DNA from: Stomorhina lunata
Taxonomy: Eukaryota; Arthropoda; Insecta; Diptera; Rhiniidae
Direction: 5' to 3'
NCBI GenBank assembly: GCA_933228675.1
Contig: OW121743.1
Span: forward strand, 11,844,464-11,908,463
Length of the DNA: 64,000 nucleotides
Numbering within the stretch: position 1 is the first letter of the stretch; each line of letters starts with the position of its first letter. A program made the position numbers and the translations under genes. Positions 11,515 through 23,085 of this stretch are shown here, one piece after another. The notes under the pieces were generated by a model, which saw only the letters and a list, made by a program, of their open reading frames with translations, had not been told where the DNA came from and did not search any database.

Positions 11515-12180
11515 TCGCGGCACTCCTCGTCATACCAAAAGTTTTTGGGAAAAAGGTTTTGTAACCCTAATAGAGAGTTAGAGAAATGTTGCAGATGCCT
11601 TTTGATATCTTTCTAAAGTTCGACGATTGTAGAGGTGCCCTGTAGGCTGCATTTTTCTTAACGGTGGCATCGGGGCACTTCTCGTCATACCAAGAGTTTT
11701 TAGATAGAAAGGTTTTGTAACCCTAATAGAGAGTTGGAGAAATTTGGCAGATGCCTTTTGAACCTGGAATATCTTTTATGAGTAATTGAGCTGTTCGTTG
11801 CGAGTAATCGTTGGCAATTTGATGAGATTGCAGCTTGGTGACGTCAAACTTTCTTCGCGCTTCTATCTATATGTTCCGCGATACACTCACACGTACTCTC
11901 ACCCTAGCTGCAACAAGGTAATGATCGGAGTCCATATTGCCTCAAATTGTACATACATCCAATATACTTGAGTGCCTTCCATCAACTACAATATCTTATT
12001 TTTTGTAATTTGATCGGGAGACTCCCACGTCGCTTCGAGGATTTCAAGGTGTCGAAACCTGGTACCGCAAAGGAGATCAACCTCAAATCATTGTCAAATG
12101 TTAAGTTGTGGAGAATTTACCAGCAGCGCGATCAAAGCAACTTACCCGCCTAATCTTTGCGTTAAAATCAACCAGTATTA
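11515..12180 (-). pseudogene. RTE-like LINE fragment (endonuclease to RT linker)
   Basis: The minus strand repeats the region found on the + strand at 15540-16000. Both contain the frame reading QNPLPKNSSYDEECRNA, and both include the CAACGAACAGCTCAA stretch. The 11520-11700 part is present twice, at 11520-11580 and again at 11673-11735, so the copy has an internal tandem duplication. It is broken by stops. Confidence 0.6.
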
Positions 12181-12229
12181 TTTTGATGTCATGATTGGGA
12201 TGTAAATGGGATGCACTTGTTGCCTGGGT

Positions 12230-13540
12230 TTCCTGCTAACAGGTTATAACTGTATTCAATTCCTACTCTCACCTCCTAGTGGAACATCCTGGAAATCTGA
12301 GCCACCTAGTTGAAGATGCGGTAAACAACCCGAGTGGGATTCTAGGTCAGGGCTAACGAGAGAGGGAGTTATCTTGGAGCCATTCCTTATAAGGGTCTAA
12401 GATAATTGTATTTGGTAAAGTACGAAACTGTAGCGTCTGTTCAACATGTTAGTTGCGGTTACAAGCGGGCGTCTGTCTCGGATCGAGCGGCTCGCTTTAC
12501 AAATGTGCTCTTTGTACTCATCATCCATCGACTTACGATGTTTTAAGCATGGAAAGAAACAACATTAAAGAATATTTATACTACTCCAAGGGGTAATCAT
12601 ACGAGAAATCCCCCTGCTACGGCAGCTGGCACAAGGATTTTGGAGGTGCCTAATCTATGCAAGAACATCCTGATGAATGAAACCAATTCTATCCCAAGAA
12701 ATCGGACTATAAAAACTAATATAGGCATGAAAGAAAGTTTAAAGCAAGATGGAGAGGACAAGGGGAGATACGGAATGAAAATACTGTGTTTCTTTACTCC
12801 GGCCGCCCGGAAGGCGATGAGCATAGTAGGGGTGTTGGATTCCTAATATCGAAAAAAATAGCTAAGCCCATGATAGCGAGGTATCCTATCAGTGAGAGGC
12901 TTATGGCAATAAAAGTTTAAACTAAAGCTCGATAAATTTGATAATTATCAATGTCTACGCTCCGACTGAAATCTAATCTGAAAATGATAAAGATTAATTT
13001 TATGATATACTTAGCAGTTGGATGAACTGCAATGTACATAACTCTTATATTACTATGATACTTGGCGACTTCAACGCCAAGGTAGTTTCAAACAATATCG
13101 GTTTGGAACGTTATATTGGTAAATACGGCATCGGAGTCAGAAACGACAATGTAGAAAGGCTGATCGAGTTATGTTGCGAAAAGAATCTTGTGGTGGATGA
13201 CACTAATTTCCCTCATAAATTAAAGCATAAAATAACCTGGATTTCGCCAAATGGCATCACTAAGAATCAAATCGACCTTATTTTAATAAACTATAAGTGG
13301 CGATCATCTTTGCTTGATGTACGCTCGAGGCGCGGAGCGAATATAGATAGCGATCATCGTTTAGTAATTCGACTAAAGGTTGCGGCTTTGAGGTCTGATA
13401 CGGCGAAAGTAGATCGGAAAATAGATGTAGGGAAACTGGAATCCGGAAGTCATTGGAATGCCTTTATTACTTCCATAAGGCATCGGCTTCCAGATATAAT
13501 AAACAACAACGGTGCCATTACTAATGGAATCTCTAGGTGT
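12230..13540 (+). pseudogene. LINE endonuclease domain (RTE/BovB-like)
   Basis: A probable 5' leader (12230-12590, GC-richer than its surroundings) precedes an apurinic-endonuclease-like domain. Visible blocks are ENTVFLYSGRPEGDEHSRGV (12778-12840), then ILGDFNAKV (13055-13085) and, after NQIDLILI (13265-13290), the DSDHRLVI block (13345-13370) that carries the catalytic D-x-H of this nuclease family. A frameshift near 12905-13020 separates the halves, and no reverse transcriptase follows. 13541-13880 is unannotated AT-rich DNA. Confidence 0.75.
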
Positions 13541-13881
13541 GTCACACTAACATACAATGAATTTCCACACCAAAAGTGTGAAAATTATATCACATGAGAG
13601 CATATTATTTCCAAAATGAAAATTTTAATATATCCCCTCCACTTTTCGATGGTGGGCATAAACAGATTGATACTTCTTTTTATATTCTATATCCGCTCTT
13701 TTAATTAGAACTGAATTTTTCGAAGTTCATTCGTAAAAATGTCATATTTTTGTTTTTCAAACAGAGATTTTGGACGTAACCTATAATTTTACAGTCGAGG
13801 GCATATAATACTAAACACTTTTAGACAAAAACATGCAATTAATTATGAATAATACAAACAAATATTTTGACATTTCTATGA

Positions 13882-13889
13882 TATAAATA
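13882..13889 (+). promoter_or_regulatory. TATA box of second Obp28a-like gene
   Basis: TATAAATA lies 107 bases before the ATG. It is followed by AAGACATCA at 13909-13917, the same block as in the first Obp promoter, and by TCAGTC at 13918-13923, which fits an insect initiator. Confidence 0.7.
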
Positions 13890-13988
13890 CAATTGTATTT
13901 CAAATTTAAGACATCATTCAGTCTCAAACGAGCATACAAATTTTGAACTTAATTTATTCCCAAAAAAAAAAATATATATATTTTAAAA

Positions 13989-14556
13989 ATGGCAAAACTT
14001 TATGTAACTTTGGCAATTTTCTGCGTTTTTGGTGCAGTTTTGGTTAGAGGATTTGACAAAAAGGCAGCCATGGAAGAATTTATGAAAAAAGCAGATAAAT
14101 GCAAAGCGGATGTTGGGGCCAAGGAATGTAAGTATTAATAAAATTTTATGAATATTTATATAATTAAAACTATAACTTACCTTTTAGCTGATATAACGGA
14201 AATAGTTGAGAAAAAGCCCGCCTCTTCAATGGAGGGCAAGTGCTTACGTTCCTGTCTAATGAAGGCATATGATGCGGTATGTTGTCATAGCTTTAAACCT
14301 ATATACAAAATTGATTTTATTCTTTCTTTAATTACAGATGGATAGCAATGGTAAATTGGTTAAAGATATTGCCCTAAAACATGCCGACAATTATGTGGGC
14401 GGAAATGCCGAGAAAATGAAAATTGCAAATGAAATAATTGATGTCTGCACTATCCTTTCGGTATCTGGTGATCATTGCGAAGCAGCTGAAGAATATGCCA
14501 AATGTTTTAAAACCCAAGCAGCCGCTCATAATGTGGAAGAGGATTTTGATTATTAA
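13989..14556 (+). CDS. Obp28a-like: Odorant-binding protein, Obp28a-like (paralogue 2)
   Basis: The second PBP/GOBP-family gene has exons 13989-14127, 14188-14276 and 14338-14556, giving 148 residues. Exons 1 and 2 are exactly the same lengths (139 and 89 bases) and phases as in the paralogues. Residues 1-20 form a signal peptide that differs little from paralogue 1. Cysteines fall at 38, 65, 69, 113, 123 and 132 with classical spacing. It is closer to paralogue 1 (FMKKAD, DHCEAAEEY) than to paralogue 3. The TAA stop overlaps an AATAAA hexamer (14556-14561); a second AATAAA occurs near 14705. The protein is expected to be secreted and to bind small hydrophobic molecules. Confidence 0.93.
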
Positions 14557-14611
14557 ATAAATTGGATTTTAAACTGGAATTGTTATGACATCTTAAAATG
14601 AGATTTTGAAT

Positions 14612-14656
14612 TTCTTCTTCTGTTATCCTTGACTCCCAGTGGAGCTTAGGGCCTCA
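14612..14656 (+). repeat. 45-bp dispersed module, copy 2
   Basis: It matches 36272-36315 in the same orientation and 2950-2994 inverted. It lies about 55 bases downstream of the second Obp coding region. Confidence 0.5.
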
Positions 14657-14794
14657 GATTTTAAATTTAGTTAATAAGTATTATAATTTTCTTTAACAAA
14701 AGTGAAATAAATTTTCTTCAAAAATATTTAAACGCGTAAAAATTATTTTAAATTTGAGTATGTCTACAAATAAAGAAGTCTATTCTATTCTTCC

Positions 14795-14910
14795 ATAAAA
14801 ACTATAAAAATTTGTGTTAAGACGTCAGTCTAGTAACCCACTCCTCTAGTAACCATAAAAACGATAAAAATATGGGTTAGAACGTCAGTCTGGTAACCCA
14901 CTCCTGCAGT
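14795..14910 (+). repeat. Tandem duplication, two ~65-base units
   Basis: The block containing ACGTCAGTCT(A/G)GTAACCCACTCCT occurs twice in a row, ending at about 14845 and 14905. It directly precedes the RTE-like LINE at 14930, so it may be the repeated 5' leader of that element. Confidence 0.5.
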
Positions 14911-14929
14911 CAATTACTTACTACTAAAA

Positions 14930-17880
14930 AGCAAAAAAGAAGAATTAAAACGGCCGAAGAAAGGATCCTGATTTCAGGATCAGCACCTAGAATATTCGAA
15001 CCCTTTGCAGAGGAGGTGCTCTGATCCAGTTGATGGATGTTCTCGAGGAATATAAATGCGATTCGACTGCTCTCCAGGAGATAATATGGAATGGTTACGG
15101 CGTCGCCCAGATACCAAAAGGAGACCTATATGAAGTAGGCGCGGTTGTGGTTTTATGGTGAACAAAAGAATGAGAAATCAGGTTTCCAGATTCACCCCAG
15201 TCAGTGAAATTTTGGCGACAATACGCGTCAAAGCTTAATACTATCAAATTTTGGCGACAATACGCGTCAAAGCTTAATACTATCACCTGAGTTTGATTTG
15301 TGTTCACGCACCCACAGAGGAAAAAGATGATGATGTTAAAGAATCCTTCTATGATCAACTTGAGGAAGTTTATGATAGATGCCACAACGTTAAAATAATA
15401 CTGGTGATTTTAATGCAAAATTTGAACGGGAAAGCTACTTTGAGCCTTCACTGTGAAACGTCTGAAAATGGCATGAGGTTGATCTGCTTTGTCGTAAAAA
15501 TATGGGTTAGGTCATCGGGCAAGTAGTTGACGGAAGGCACTGATCAAGTGTATTGGATGTGAGTACAATTCGGGAACCTAATATGGACTCGGATCATTAC
15601 CTTGTTGCAGCCAAGGTGATAACACGTCTGAGTGTGTCGCGAAGCATACAGACGGATGCGCAAAGAAAATTTAATATTACCAAGCTTTAATCCCATCAAA
15701 TTGCCACCGATTACTCGCAACGAACAGCTCAAATACTCGGAGAAAATATTTATAATACCAACGACATGTGCACTCTATGGCAACATATTGCCGACTCCAT
15801 GAAAACTGTTGCAAAATCTGTATTGGGGTTCCAAAACCCTCTTCCTAAAAACTCTTCGTATGACGAGGAGTGCCGCAATGCTACTGAAAAATGCAGCCTA
15901 AAGGGCAACTCTGCAATCAGTAGTTACTCCTCAAACTTTAGAAAGATATCGAGGGAGAAGGAGGGAAAAGAAACGCCTATTCCGAAGAAAAAAGAGAGAA
16001 ATGGAGAGACATCTGTTCGAGGAAATTGAGATGTATAAGAGTCGTAATGAAGTTCCTAAATTTTATCAAAATGTTTAACACCAATCGGATGATTTTGACA
16101 GTTGTATCCTCTCCTGTAAGGACGACCTAGGAAACCTGGTGACAGATACAGAAAGCGTTCTGAAACTAAGGAAGGAGCACTTCTGAAAATTGTTGGTATC
16201 AAATAAAAAATGACCCTCCTGAAATACATGATGACGACGTTATATGTCCACCACTGAACCAAAATAATGTTAGAATTGCAATAACTCGACTGAAAAATAA
16301 CAAAGCTGAGGGTGCCGACGGTTTGCCAGCAGAGCTTTTTAAGGCCGGAGGTGATGAGTTCATAAGTCGTGTGTCCCAGCTTATAAAAACCATATGGTAA
16401 GAAGAACGAATGCCTGACGATTTGGAGGGTCCGTGTTCTTTGTCCAGTGGAGATAAAACCGTATGTGCTATTTATAGAGGTATAACCCTCCTTTCAATTG
16501 CATATAAGATCCATCGGCCATTCTGTGTGAAAGGCTAAAGCCTAACGTTAACAAAATGATTCGGACTAAAAAATGTGGCTTTAGACCAGGTAAATTTACC
16601 ACTGACCAGATCACTTCTGTAGAAGCAGAGATTTGTCGCGTTAAGTAGATCTTCATTTCTTATGCGGTTCGGTCACCATACATTAAGGATTCGCCCTAAG
16701 CATTTACTTGCAAAGGTTTGCAGAAGCTTATCAATGGCATTTGTGGGTTTCCACGTTTGGCAGCCGTAATACTGGATAAACATGACATTCGAGTTGTATA
16801 GTCGTAACTTAATTGTTGTTGATATTTGCCGAGATCATCACATTGCGTCAAACACTGAAGAAGACCTTAGAGAAACAAATAGTCACATATCATCTCTTCG
16901 TTGACTCCAAAGGTGCTTTTGACAGCCCGATAAGAAGGAAGTTGTTTAAAGCAATGTCAGAGTTTGGCATTCCTACGAAGCTATGACAATCAATAATCAA
17001 TACAACCTCATCAGTTCAAATAGCTAAGAGCTTCTCGGAGTCCATCATATCTGAACGGGAATTCAGGCAAGGCGATAGTTTATCATGCAATCTCTTTAAT
17101 ATTGTATTGGAGAAAATCTTCCGGGATGCTGAAGGTAACACAACTGGAACAATTTTCAACAGAAAACACAAGCTACTCGCGTTTGCCGATGATATTGATA
17201 TCCAGGGACGCACATTGCGCGGGGTGACTGCCGTCTTTTCAAGTATTGAGAAGAAATCAATTAAAATGGGTCTAGTTGTCAATGAATCAAAAACAAAACT
17301 GATATAAGTTTCTACAAGCAGACAGTCCACTAGAATCGTACCACATGTGATCGTTGAGAACTATAGCTTCGAGGTTTCGAAAGAATTTGTTTACCTTACT
17401 ATCTCCACCAACATAGATAACGACACAAGTTTCGAAATCAAAAGTAGAATCATATTTGTCAACCGATCCAATTTGGCCTAAGCAGGCAGATAAGAAATAA
17501 AGGCTTATCTGTAAGAACTAAAATTACGATCTATAAAACGCTTATACTACCCGTGTTATTATATGGTGCTGAATCATGGGCACTTGATGAAGCTATTCTT
17601 GGAGTTTTTGAGAGGAAGACTATATGAATCTTTGGAGCAGTCTGCTTTAACAATGAATGTCGAAATCGAATGAACCATGAGCTTTATGAGCTACACGCTG
17701 ACATCGACATAGTAAAACGCATCAAACAGCAGAGGCTGCGTTGGCTAGGACATGTTGTGCGAAAGGATGAAAATACTCCAGCAAGAAAAGTGTTCAAAAA
17801 CTATTCTAGGGGAACTCGTGAAAGAGGACCTCAGAAACTTCATTCTAAAGACTAGATCGCTTTTAAAACTTCATTGTAAA
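14930..17880 (+). pseudogene. RTE-like LINE, long but inactive copy
   Basis: In order the + strand shows an endonuclease start (LDVLEEY-like region near 15030, TALQEI near 15078-15095), FYDQLEEVYDRCHNVKIIL (15340-15405), a linker, and reverse transcriptase blocks ITRLKNNKAEGADGLPAELF (16283-16345), RGITLLSIAYKI (16475-16510), KLFKAMSEFGIP (16935-16975), EFRQGDSLSCNLFNIVLE (17060-17115) and LLAFADDIDIQG (17170-17208). The C-terminal QQRLRWLGHVVRKDENTPAR follows at 17728-17790. Many stops and frameshifts show that it is dead. A 39-base tandem duplication sits in the endonuclease (15208-15285), and a foreign LINE piece is inserted at 16640-16865. Confidence 0.8.
16640..16865 (-). pseudogene. Fragment of another LINE nested in the RTE-like copy
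   Basis: The minus strand reads YYGCQTWKPTNAIDKLLQTF and then GRILNVW, the typical LINE segment downstream of the reverse transcriptase core. It belongs to the family seen at 1150-1765. It interrupts the RTE-like reading on the opposite strand, so it inserted later or by rearrangement. Confidence 0.55.
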
Positions 17881-18484
17881 GATCAGATCGCTTTAAAAAT
17901 CTCCTAAGTCGGTTTCTTGGGCTAATCTTTTTTAAATTCTTCTTAGCTTTCGATTTTTATTACCTGATCGAGTGAAAATTTACCCACTCTAATATACATC
18001 CATAGGTAATTATATTAGTTGTGTTCCTGTACAAAAATGAAACTACCCAAACCAGTCCGAATTTACCCAAAACTCAGCCAATTGCATTCCCATACTCAAC
18101 AATGTTTGGAGTCTTTGCTAAATTTCCCTTCTTACTCAATACCTCAAAAACTGTACATAAGTTACACGCATTTGTCCGAACTCACCCAGAAAGTAATGAA
18201 ACAGTCCAATAAATTACACTTTAGTTCGAACTAGTTTTATTTCAATCGTTAATTAAAATTAAACATCAGTTTAAATAGACAAATTAAATATCTGATACAA
18301 TGTTTATAAATAATACAAATTCATTACAGGAAATTAACTATTTTGTTAAAAATTTCAAAAACAAAAATATTCAATTGTATTTTATTTTGTTGATTTATTT
18401 GCTCATGTTGATGAAGTGATAATTGTTATCACAATATCGGCACGATACTTAGGGTTCAGTGAATATCGATCGGGATTTTACATG
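17881..18484. other. Stretch with no supportable gene
   Basis: The DNA is AT-rich. Two overlapping short + strand frames near 18020-18230 read the same low-complexity stretch in different frames and carry no family motif. I see no RNA gene or repeat that I can name. Confidence 0.5.
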
Positions 18485-18662
18485 GTTGAATTGTTGTAAT
18501 AAATCAACTTGGGCTTTCCATAGAATTTTCGGACAACCTCTGCTCCTTGGGATCGTTTTTGAATACTTTTCTTGCTGGAGTATTTTCATTCGTTCGCACA
18601 GCATGTCGCAGCTAACGCAGCCGATGCTGTTTAATGCGTTTTACTACGAGGGCGGTTCGGAA
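18485..18662 (-). pseudogene. RTE-like LINE 3' fragment, inverted
   Basis: The minus strand reads RMKILQQEKYSKTIPRSRGC followed by PKILWKAQVD, corresponding to the C-terminal region seen on the + strand near 17760-17850 and 20850-20945. Confidence 0.55.
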
Positions 18663-18826
18663 ACTCCTTAGCCTAGCACAAAAAGCGTGGAACAAACAGA
18701 AAAAAGTTAAGTGTTTTGGAAACTTCCATCTCTGCTATAAACACATGTTAAATTTTGTTTCGATCTGGTAACACCTTCATATAGAAACAGGTGTTCACAA
18801 AAAACGCATACGCTATTTTTTTTACA

Positions 18827-19240
18827 ATGGAAAAATTAGAAATACATGGTGTCATTAAATATTTACATAAAAGGTTTATCGGGACAAGAAATTCATTATG
18901 ATATGGTGAATGTGTTAGGTGAAAGTGCTTCTTCTTATGCAACAGTAAAAAATTGTGTTGCTGAATTTAAATATGGTCGTACAAGCTTTGAAGATGAGCC
19001 ACGTAGTGGACGTCCAAAAACAGCAATACTACAGATGAAAAAGCTTTCTGCAAGATGGGTGCCGCATTTGCTAACAGTCGACCAAAAACGCATAAGAATG
19101 AACATTTCTCAAGCTTGTTTGGATCGTTTTAAGCGAAATAAAATGGATTTTAAGCGTCGTTCCATAACTGTTGATGAGACATGGATCCACCACTATACTC
19201 CAGAGACAATACAATGGACTGAAGCTGGAGGAAAATTTGG
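18827..19240 (+). pseudogene. mariner transposase, truncated and frameshifted
   Basis: The ATG at 18827 begins MEKLEIHGVIKYLH. The reading must then shift by one base near 18870 to continue GLSGQEIHYDMVNVLGESAS, YATVKNCVAEF and EDEPRSGRPKTA. KLSARWVPHLLTVDQKRIRM and SITVDETWIHHYTPET follow; the last block holds the first catalytic aspartate of the DD34D family. A deletion removes the segment between RPKTA and KLSARW, and everything after about 19240, including the remaining catalytic residues, is lost. Confidence 0.85.
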
Positions 19241-20375
19241 TATATAGAATTTTAATATAAGTACTAGACAGCACATAAAAGTTCATCCAAATCGGTTCAC
19301 ATTTAACCATAGCTCCCATACAAAAAACTTACGGAAACAGCCTAAAATCCACCTAAAATAGACTTATAATAATAATAAAAATAATAATTTCCACGACAAC
19401 ATTCCAATTGGAACAAGTGGTACTTCTCTCAGACAATGAGCTGCATCCGATTCTATTTTTAGACTCATTGAAAGGGACCTACGTTTTAACTCCGGCTCCG
19501 AACGGTAAATGCATTAGTTAGAGAAGTTTTTCATAGCTTAATACTCAATAACCAGTGGCTAGCTGAGCTATGAGGTAAACCGCCGCTTTTTTGAAAATTT
19601 ATTTTTCAAGTGGGTCTGGCCAGGGATCGGACTTGGGACCTCTGGTATGCTAGGCGGATGATTAACCTGCTATACCACGGCGGTTCCACTGAAATACACT
19701 TAAATGCCAATAAATGATAAACTGTAACAGCGTTGGCCACTAAATTTAGCAAAAGGAAGTTTAATGTCAGTGCCAACCAGTATGCAAAATTGACACAATC
19801 GGTCACCATTTGGCCATAGCTCCCATATAAAAAACTTACGAAAACACAAAAATACAAAAAGAAAAGGGGGTTTATGTCCGTCTGTCCGCCAGATAAAAGC
19901 GCGATAGCGAATTAACGAAAAAAGCTAGAGGAACAAAATTTTACAAAAGCATTTTCGATATCTTGAAAAAGTTGTGTATTGAAAATGAACGAAATCGGTT
20001 CACATTTAGTTAGAGCTCCCATATAACCCCGATCCGGGAAACACATGATTGCTGATAAATTGAATACAATTGTAATAGCTATGATGACTAAATTTAGAAT
20101 AGAGAAGTTTTATGCAACTATTGGTCAGTATATCAAATTTTATAGGAATCGGTCCATATTTGACTATAGCTTTCATATAAAAAACACTCCCGGAAACAAA
20201 AAGAAAATGTAACAAAGGCCCGTTGAAAGCTAATAAATTAGAAACTATGACAGCTATGGCCACTAAATTTTGTAAGAACAAGCTCTATATAAAAACCAGC
20301 CAGTGTGTACAATTTTGTTACAATCGGTCAACATTTGGCCATAGCTCCCATATAAAAAACTGGCGTTTCAATTCT
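19225..20375. repeat. Degenerate ~150-190-bp repeat units (CATAGCTCCCATA type)
   Basis: The phrase ATAGCTCCCATA followed by AAAAAACT recurs near 19310, 19815, 20165 (altered to TAGCTTTCATATAAA) and 20340. Each is preceded by an AAATCGGT(C/T) block and a CACTAAATTTTG-like block, giving repeated diverged units. A SINE (19388-19687) is inserted between them. Related words occur at 34590-34640 and 63470-63485, so the family is dispersed. Confidence 0.55.
19388..19687 (-). mobile_element. tRNA-derived SINE, copy 3
   Basis: This is a full-length minus-strand copy. It has the tRNA-like head at 19610-19687 (B-box-like GTCCGATCC, A-box-like TGGTATAGCAGG) and the family body ending at GTTGTCGTGGAAA. 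Its tail, on the + strand side at 19360-19388, is an AAT-rich run instead of (TA)n. Confidence 0.8.
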
Positions 20376-20547
20376 TCTTGTTTGCTTTTTCATAGTAAGT
20401 TTTTTTTTTCAGGAGTTGGTTACTAGCCTAACTTCCTAGACCCATGTTTTTATCGTCGTTATGGGGGAACGCCCGGCTCATATTGGCTCGCTACTTTAAG
20501 GGGTGTTAATGTAGCTAACCGGGTGATACCACGAGGATGTCAGTGTC

Positions 20548-20643
20548 CACAGTTGAGTTGAAGAATAGACCAAGATAAGTCTGGGCTTACCAAGTTAAAC
20601 CAATCAGAACCGCTGCTTGGTATCCAACATCCCCTACATCACC
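20548..20643 (+). repeat. Dispersed ~95-bp repeat, copy 2
   Basis: It is similar over its length to 3164-3259. It lies directly before the RTE-like 3' piece that begins near 20650. Confidence 0.5.
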
Positions 20644-20649
20644 CTTACT

Positions 20650-21192
20650 AAAATTATGCTCTATAAAACGCTTATACTGCTGAACCATGGACACTTGCAC
20701 AGGCAGATGAATCAATTCTTGTTGTTCTTGAGATGAAGATTCCACGAAAAATCTTTGGACCAGCTGATGTCAACAATAAATATCGACATCGATAAACCAT
20801 GAGCTGTATGATCTATATGCTGACATGGTTGGGTTAGGACATGTCGTGTGTATGAAGGAAAATACTTCAGCAAGAAAAGTGTTTGAAGATAATCCCGACA
20901 GAACTCGTAGAAGAGGACGTCCGAAACTTCGATGGAAAGACTACGAAATTGGAGAATATGCGCACAAGATCGAAGTGCATGGAATTCTAAAATATGCTCG
21001 ACCTTTGACCTTATCAGGTGCGTATGGATGAAAATATTTAGCAAGAAAAGTGTTTGAAGATGATCCCGAACTCGTAGAACAGGATGGCCGAAACTTCGAT
21101 GGAAAGACTACGAAATTGGAGAATAAAGCGTACAAGATCGAAAGCATGAAATTATAAAATATGCTCGACCTTTGACCTTAACAGGTTGTAAA
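20650..21192 (+). pseudogene. RTE-like LINE 3' end with tandemly duplicated terminus
   Basis: The segment matches the 3' portion of the RTE-like copy (LLYKTLIL-like start near 20660, then GLGHVVCMKENTSARKVFED near 20828-20890). The last ~140 bases, which include GGAAAGACTACGAAATTGGA and ATATGCTCGACCTTTGACC, occur twice in tandem (ending near 21015 and 21185). The copy lies about 450 bases upstream of the third Obp promoter. Confidence 0.65.
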
Positions 21193-21645
21193 TATAGGCC
21201 AATTAAGTAAGAATTTGTACACTATATTAATTTATTTTCGTATTTTGAACTTACTTACATCCAATTACAAATAAAATTGGGTGCATCCTGTAGAAAATAA
21301 AAATTTAATCAATAGAAAAAGTGTTTAATAACAAATTAATAACTAATTGGTCTAAATTTGAAATTATCTAATGCGATAATTTAATATTTGAAATTTTAAC
21401 TTTGCTTTTGCAGGGGCAATTCACAAATTTTATTTAGATTTAGGTTCCAATTTTAATAAATATTCTAAAATTCCAATTAAAATTGCAAAATAGTAGATAA
21501 AATCAATATTTCGTTTGAAAACTGTATCGCGTTTTTTTACATAACATTTTAATTTATTCAATTAATTGCCTATTCAATAGAAAGTGTTCGAATACTTACA
21601 AATATTTAAACAATTAGAATTAAATTTTTAAAAATGTAATTAACA

Positions 21646-21653
21646 TATAAATA
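21646..21653 (+). promoter_or_regulatory. TATA box of third Obp28a-like gene
   Basis: TATAAATA lies 96 bases before the ATG. TCAGTA at 21678-21683, 32 bases downstream, fits an insect initiator at the expected distance. The AAGACATCA block of the other two promoters is absent. Confidence 0.7.
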
Positions 21654-21741
21654 CATGAACTGTTAAGTTAAAAATTGTCAGTATTAATTTGAAATTTCAC
21701 TAAATTTAAATTTGTTAAAATTCGCAAAAAACAACTGGAAA

Positions 21742-22329
21742 ATGGCAAAACTTTTTATAACTTTGGCAATTTTTTGCGTTTTGGGAGCTGTCTTTGCGCA
21801 GGAATTTAATAAGGAGGAAATTTTAGCAGCGATTGTGGGCAAAGTGGAGGAATGTAAAGCAAACGAAGGAGCCAGTGACTGTGAGTTATAAAAAAATACA
21901 CATTAAAATTTAAAGAAATATTTGACATTTTAAATTTTAAGCTGACATCCAGGACATGATTGAGAAGAAACCCGCCTCTACCACGGAAGGAAAATGTTTA
22001 AGGGCTTGTCTTATGGAGAAATTCGAACTCGTAAGTTCGAACTCATGATAATGAAATTTTCTGTTAGAAAACTTTTGGTCAATACTATTATTTATTTCTT
22101 TGCTTTTCAGATGGACAATGGTAAATTCCTTAAGGAAAAAGCTTTAGAAAATACTGAGAAATTCAAGCATCATTCCGAGGAAAAAGCCCAAGTGGCTAAA
22201 GAAATTTTTGAAGCATGTGCTTATGTTGAACTCTCCGAAGATCGCTGTGAGGCAGCTGAAGATTTAGGAAACTGTTTCAATAAAGAGGCTATGTCCCGTA
22301 ACATCAAAGACGATTTTGTGTTTAATTAA
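21742..22329 (+). CDS. Obp28a-like: Odorant-binding protein, Obp28a-like (paralogue 3, divergent)
   Basis: The third PBP/GOBP-family gene has exons 21742-21880, 21942-22030 and 22111-22329, giving 148 residues with the same exon lengths and phases as paralogue 2. The signal peptide (residues 1-19, ending near VFAQ) keeps the MAKLF-ITLAIFC start. Cysteines fall at 38, 65, 69, 112, 122 and 131. The middle of exon 3 is more acidic and lysine-rich than in the paralogues, and DHCEAA has become DRCEAA, so the binding pocket may differ. AATAAA hexamers lie near 22365-22385. RTE-like 3' ends lie on both sides in opposite orientation (20650-21192 and 22555-23085). Confidence 0.92.
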
Positions 22330-22554
22330 GTACTATTTTTTTCAATTTACAAGATCGGTTCCAATATGAATAAATAAATATGAATAAATCCGCGACAAGT
22401 TTATTGCTTTGAGAAATTATTCAAAATGTTAGGTTAGTGTGTATCTAAAAATTAGACTCACTTGGACTATCGGGACTGCTTTAAAAGCTCTTAGGAAGGC
22501 AAGATCACCCAGGTTTCCAAAGTAATAAGAGCCCATACTTATTTAAAATGGCCC

Positions 22555-23085
22555 ATATTTACAACCTGTTAAGATCAAAAGCCGAGCATATTTTAGAATT
22601 TCATGCTCGTCAATCTTGTGCTCATAATCTCCAATTTCGTAGGCCAAGATTTTTTTAAATTGGTCTTTTCATCGAATTTTTAGACTTACTTAAATGGCCT
22701 GTATTTACAACCTGTTAAGATCAAAAGCCGAGCATATTTTAGAATTCTATGCTCGTCGATCTTGTGCACATATTCTCCAATTTTGTAGGCCAAGCTATAA
22801 TAGATTTTTCTCCACTTGATCTTTCCATCGAATTTTCGGACGTCCTCTTTTACGAGTATTTTGGGATCGAACTTTTCTTGCTAGAGTATTTTCATCCACG
22901 TCCCAGCCAACGCAGCCGCTGCTGTTAAATGCGTTTGACTATGTCGATGTCAGCGTATAACTCATACAGCCAATGGTTCATTCGATGTTGATGCAGACAG
23001 GTCCAAAGATTTTTCGGAGAATCTTTATCTAAACAACTCCAAGAATAGCTTCATCCGCCTGTGCAAGTGCCCATGATTCATAGTA
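22555..23085 (-). pseudogene. RTE-like LINE 3' end, inverted, with duplicated terminus
   Basis: The minus strand matches 20650-21192: WLYELYADIDIVKRI and QQRLRWLG are readable near 22890-22980. The terminal ~120-base block containing GATCAAAAGCCGAGCATATT appears twice, near 22565-22650 and 22697-22790. Together with 20650-21192 it makes an inverted pair around the third Obp gene. Confidence 0.6.
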
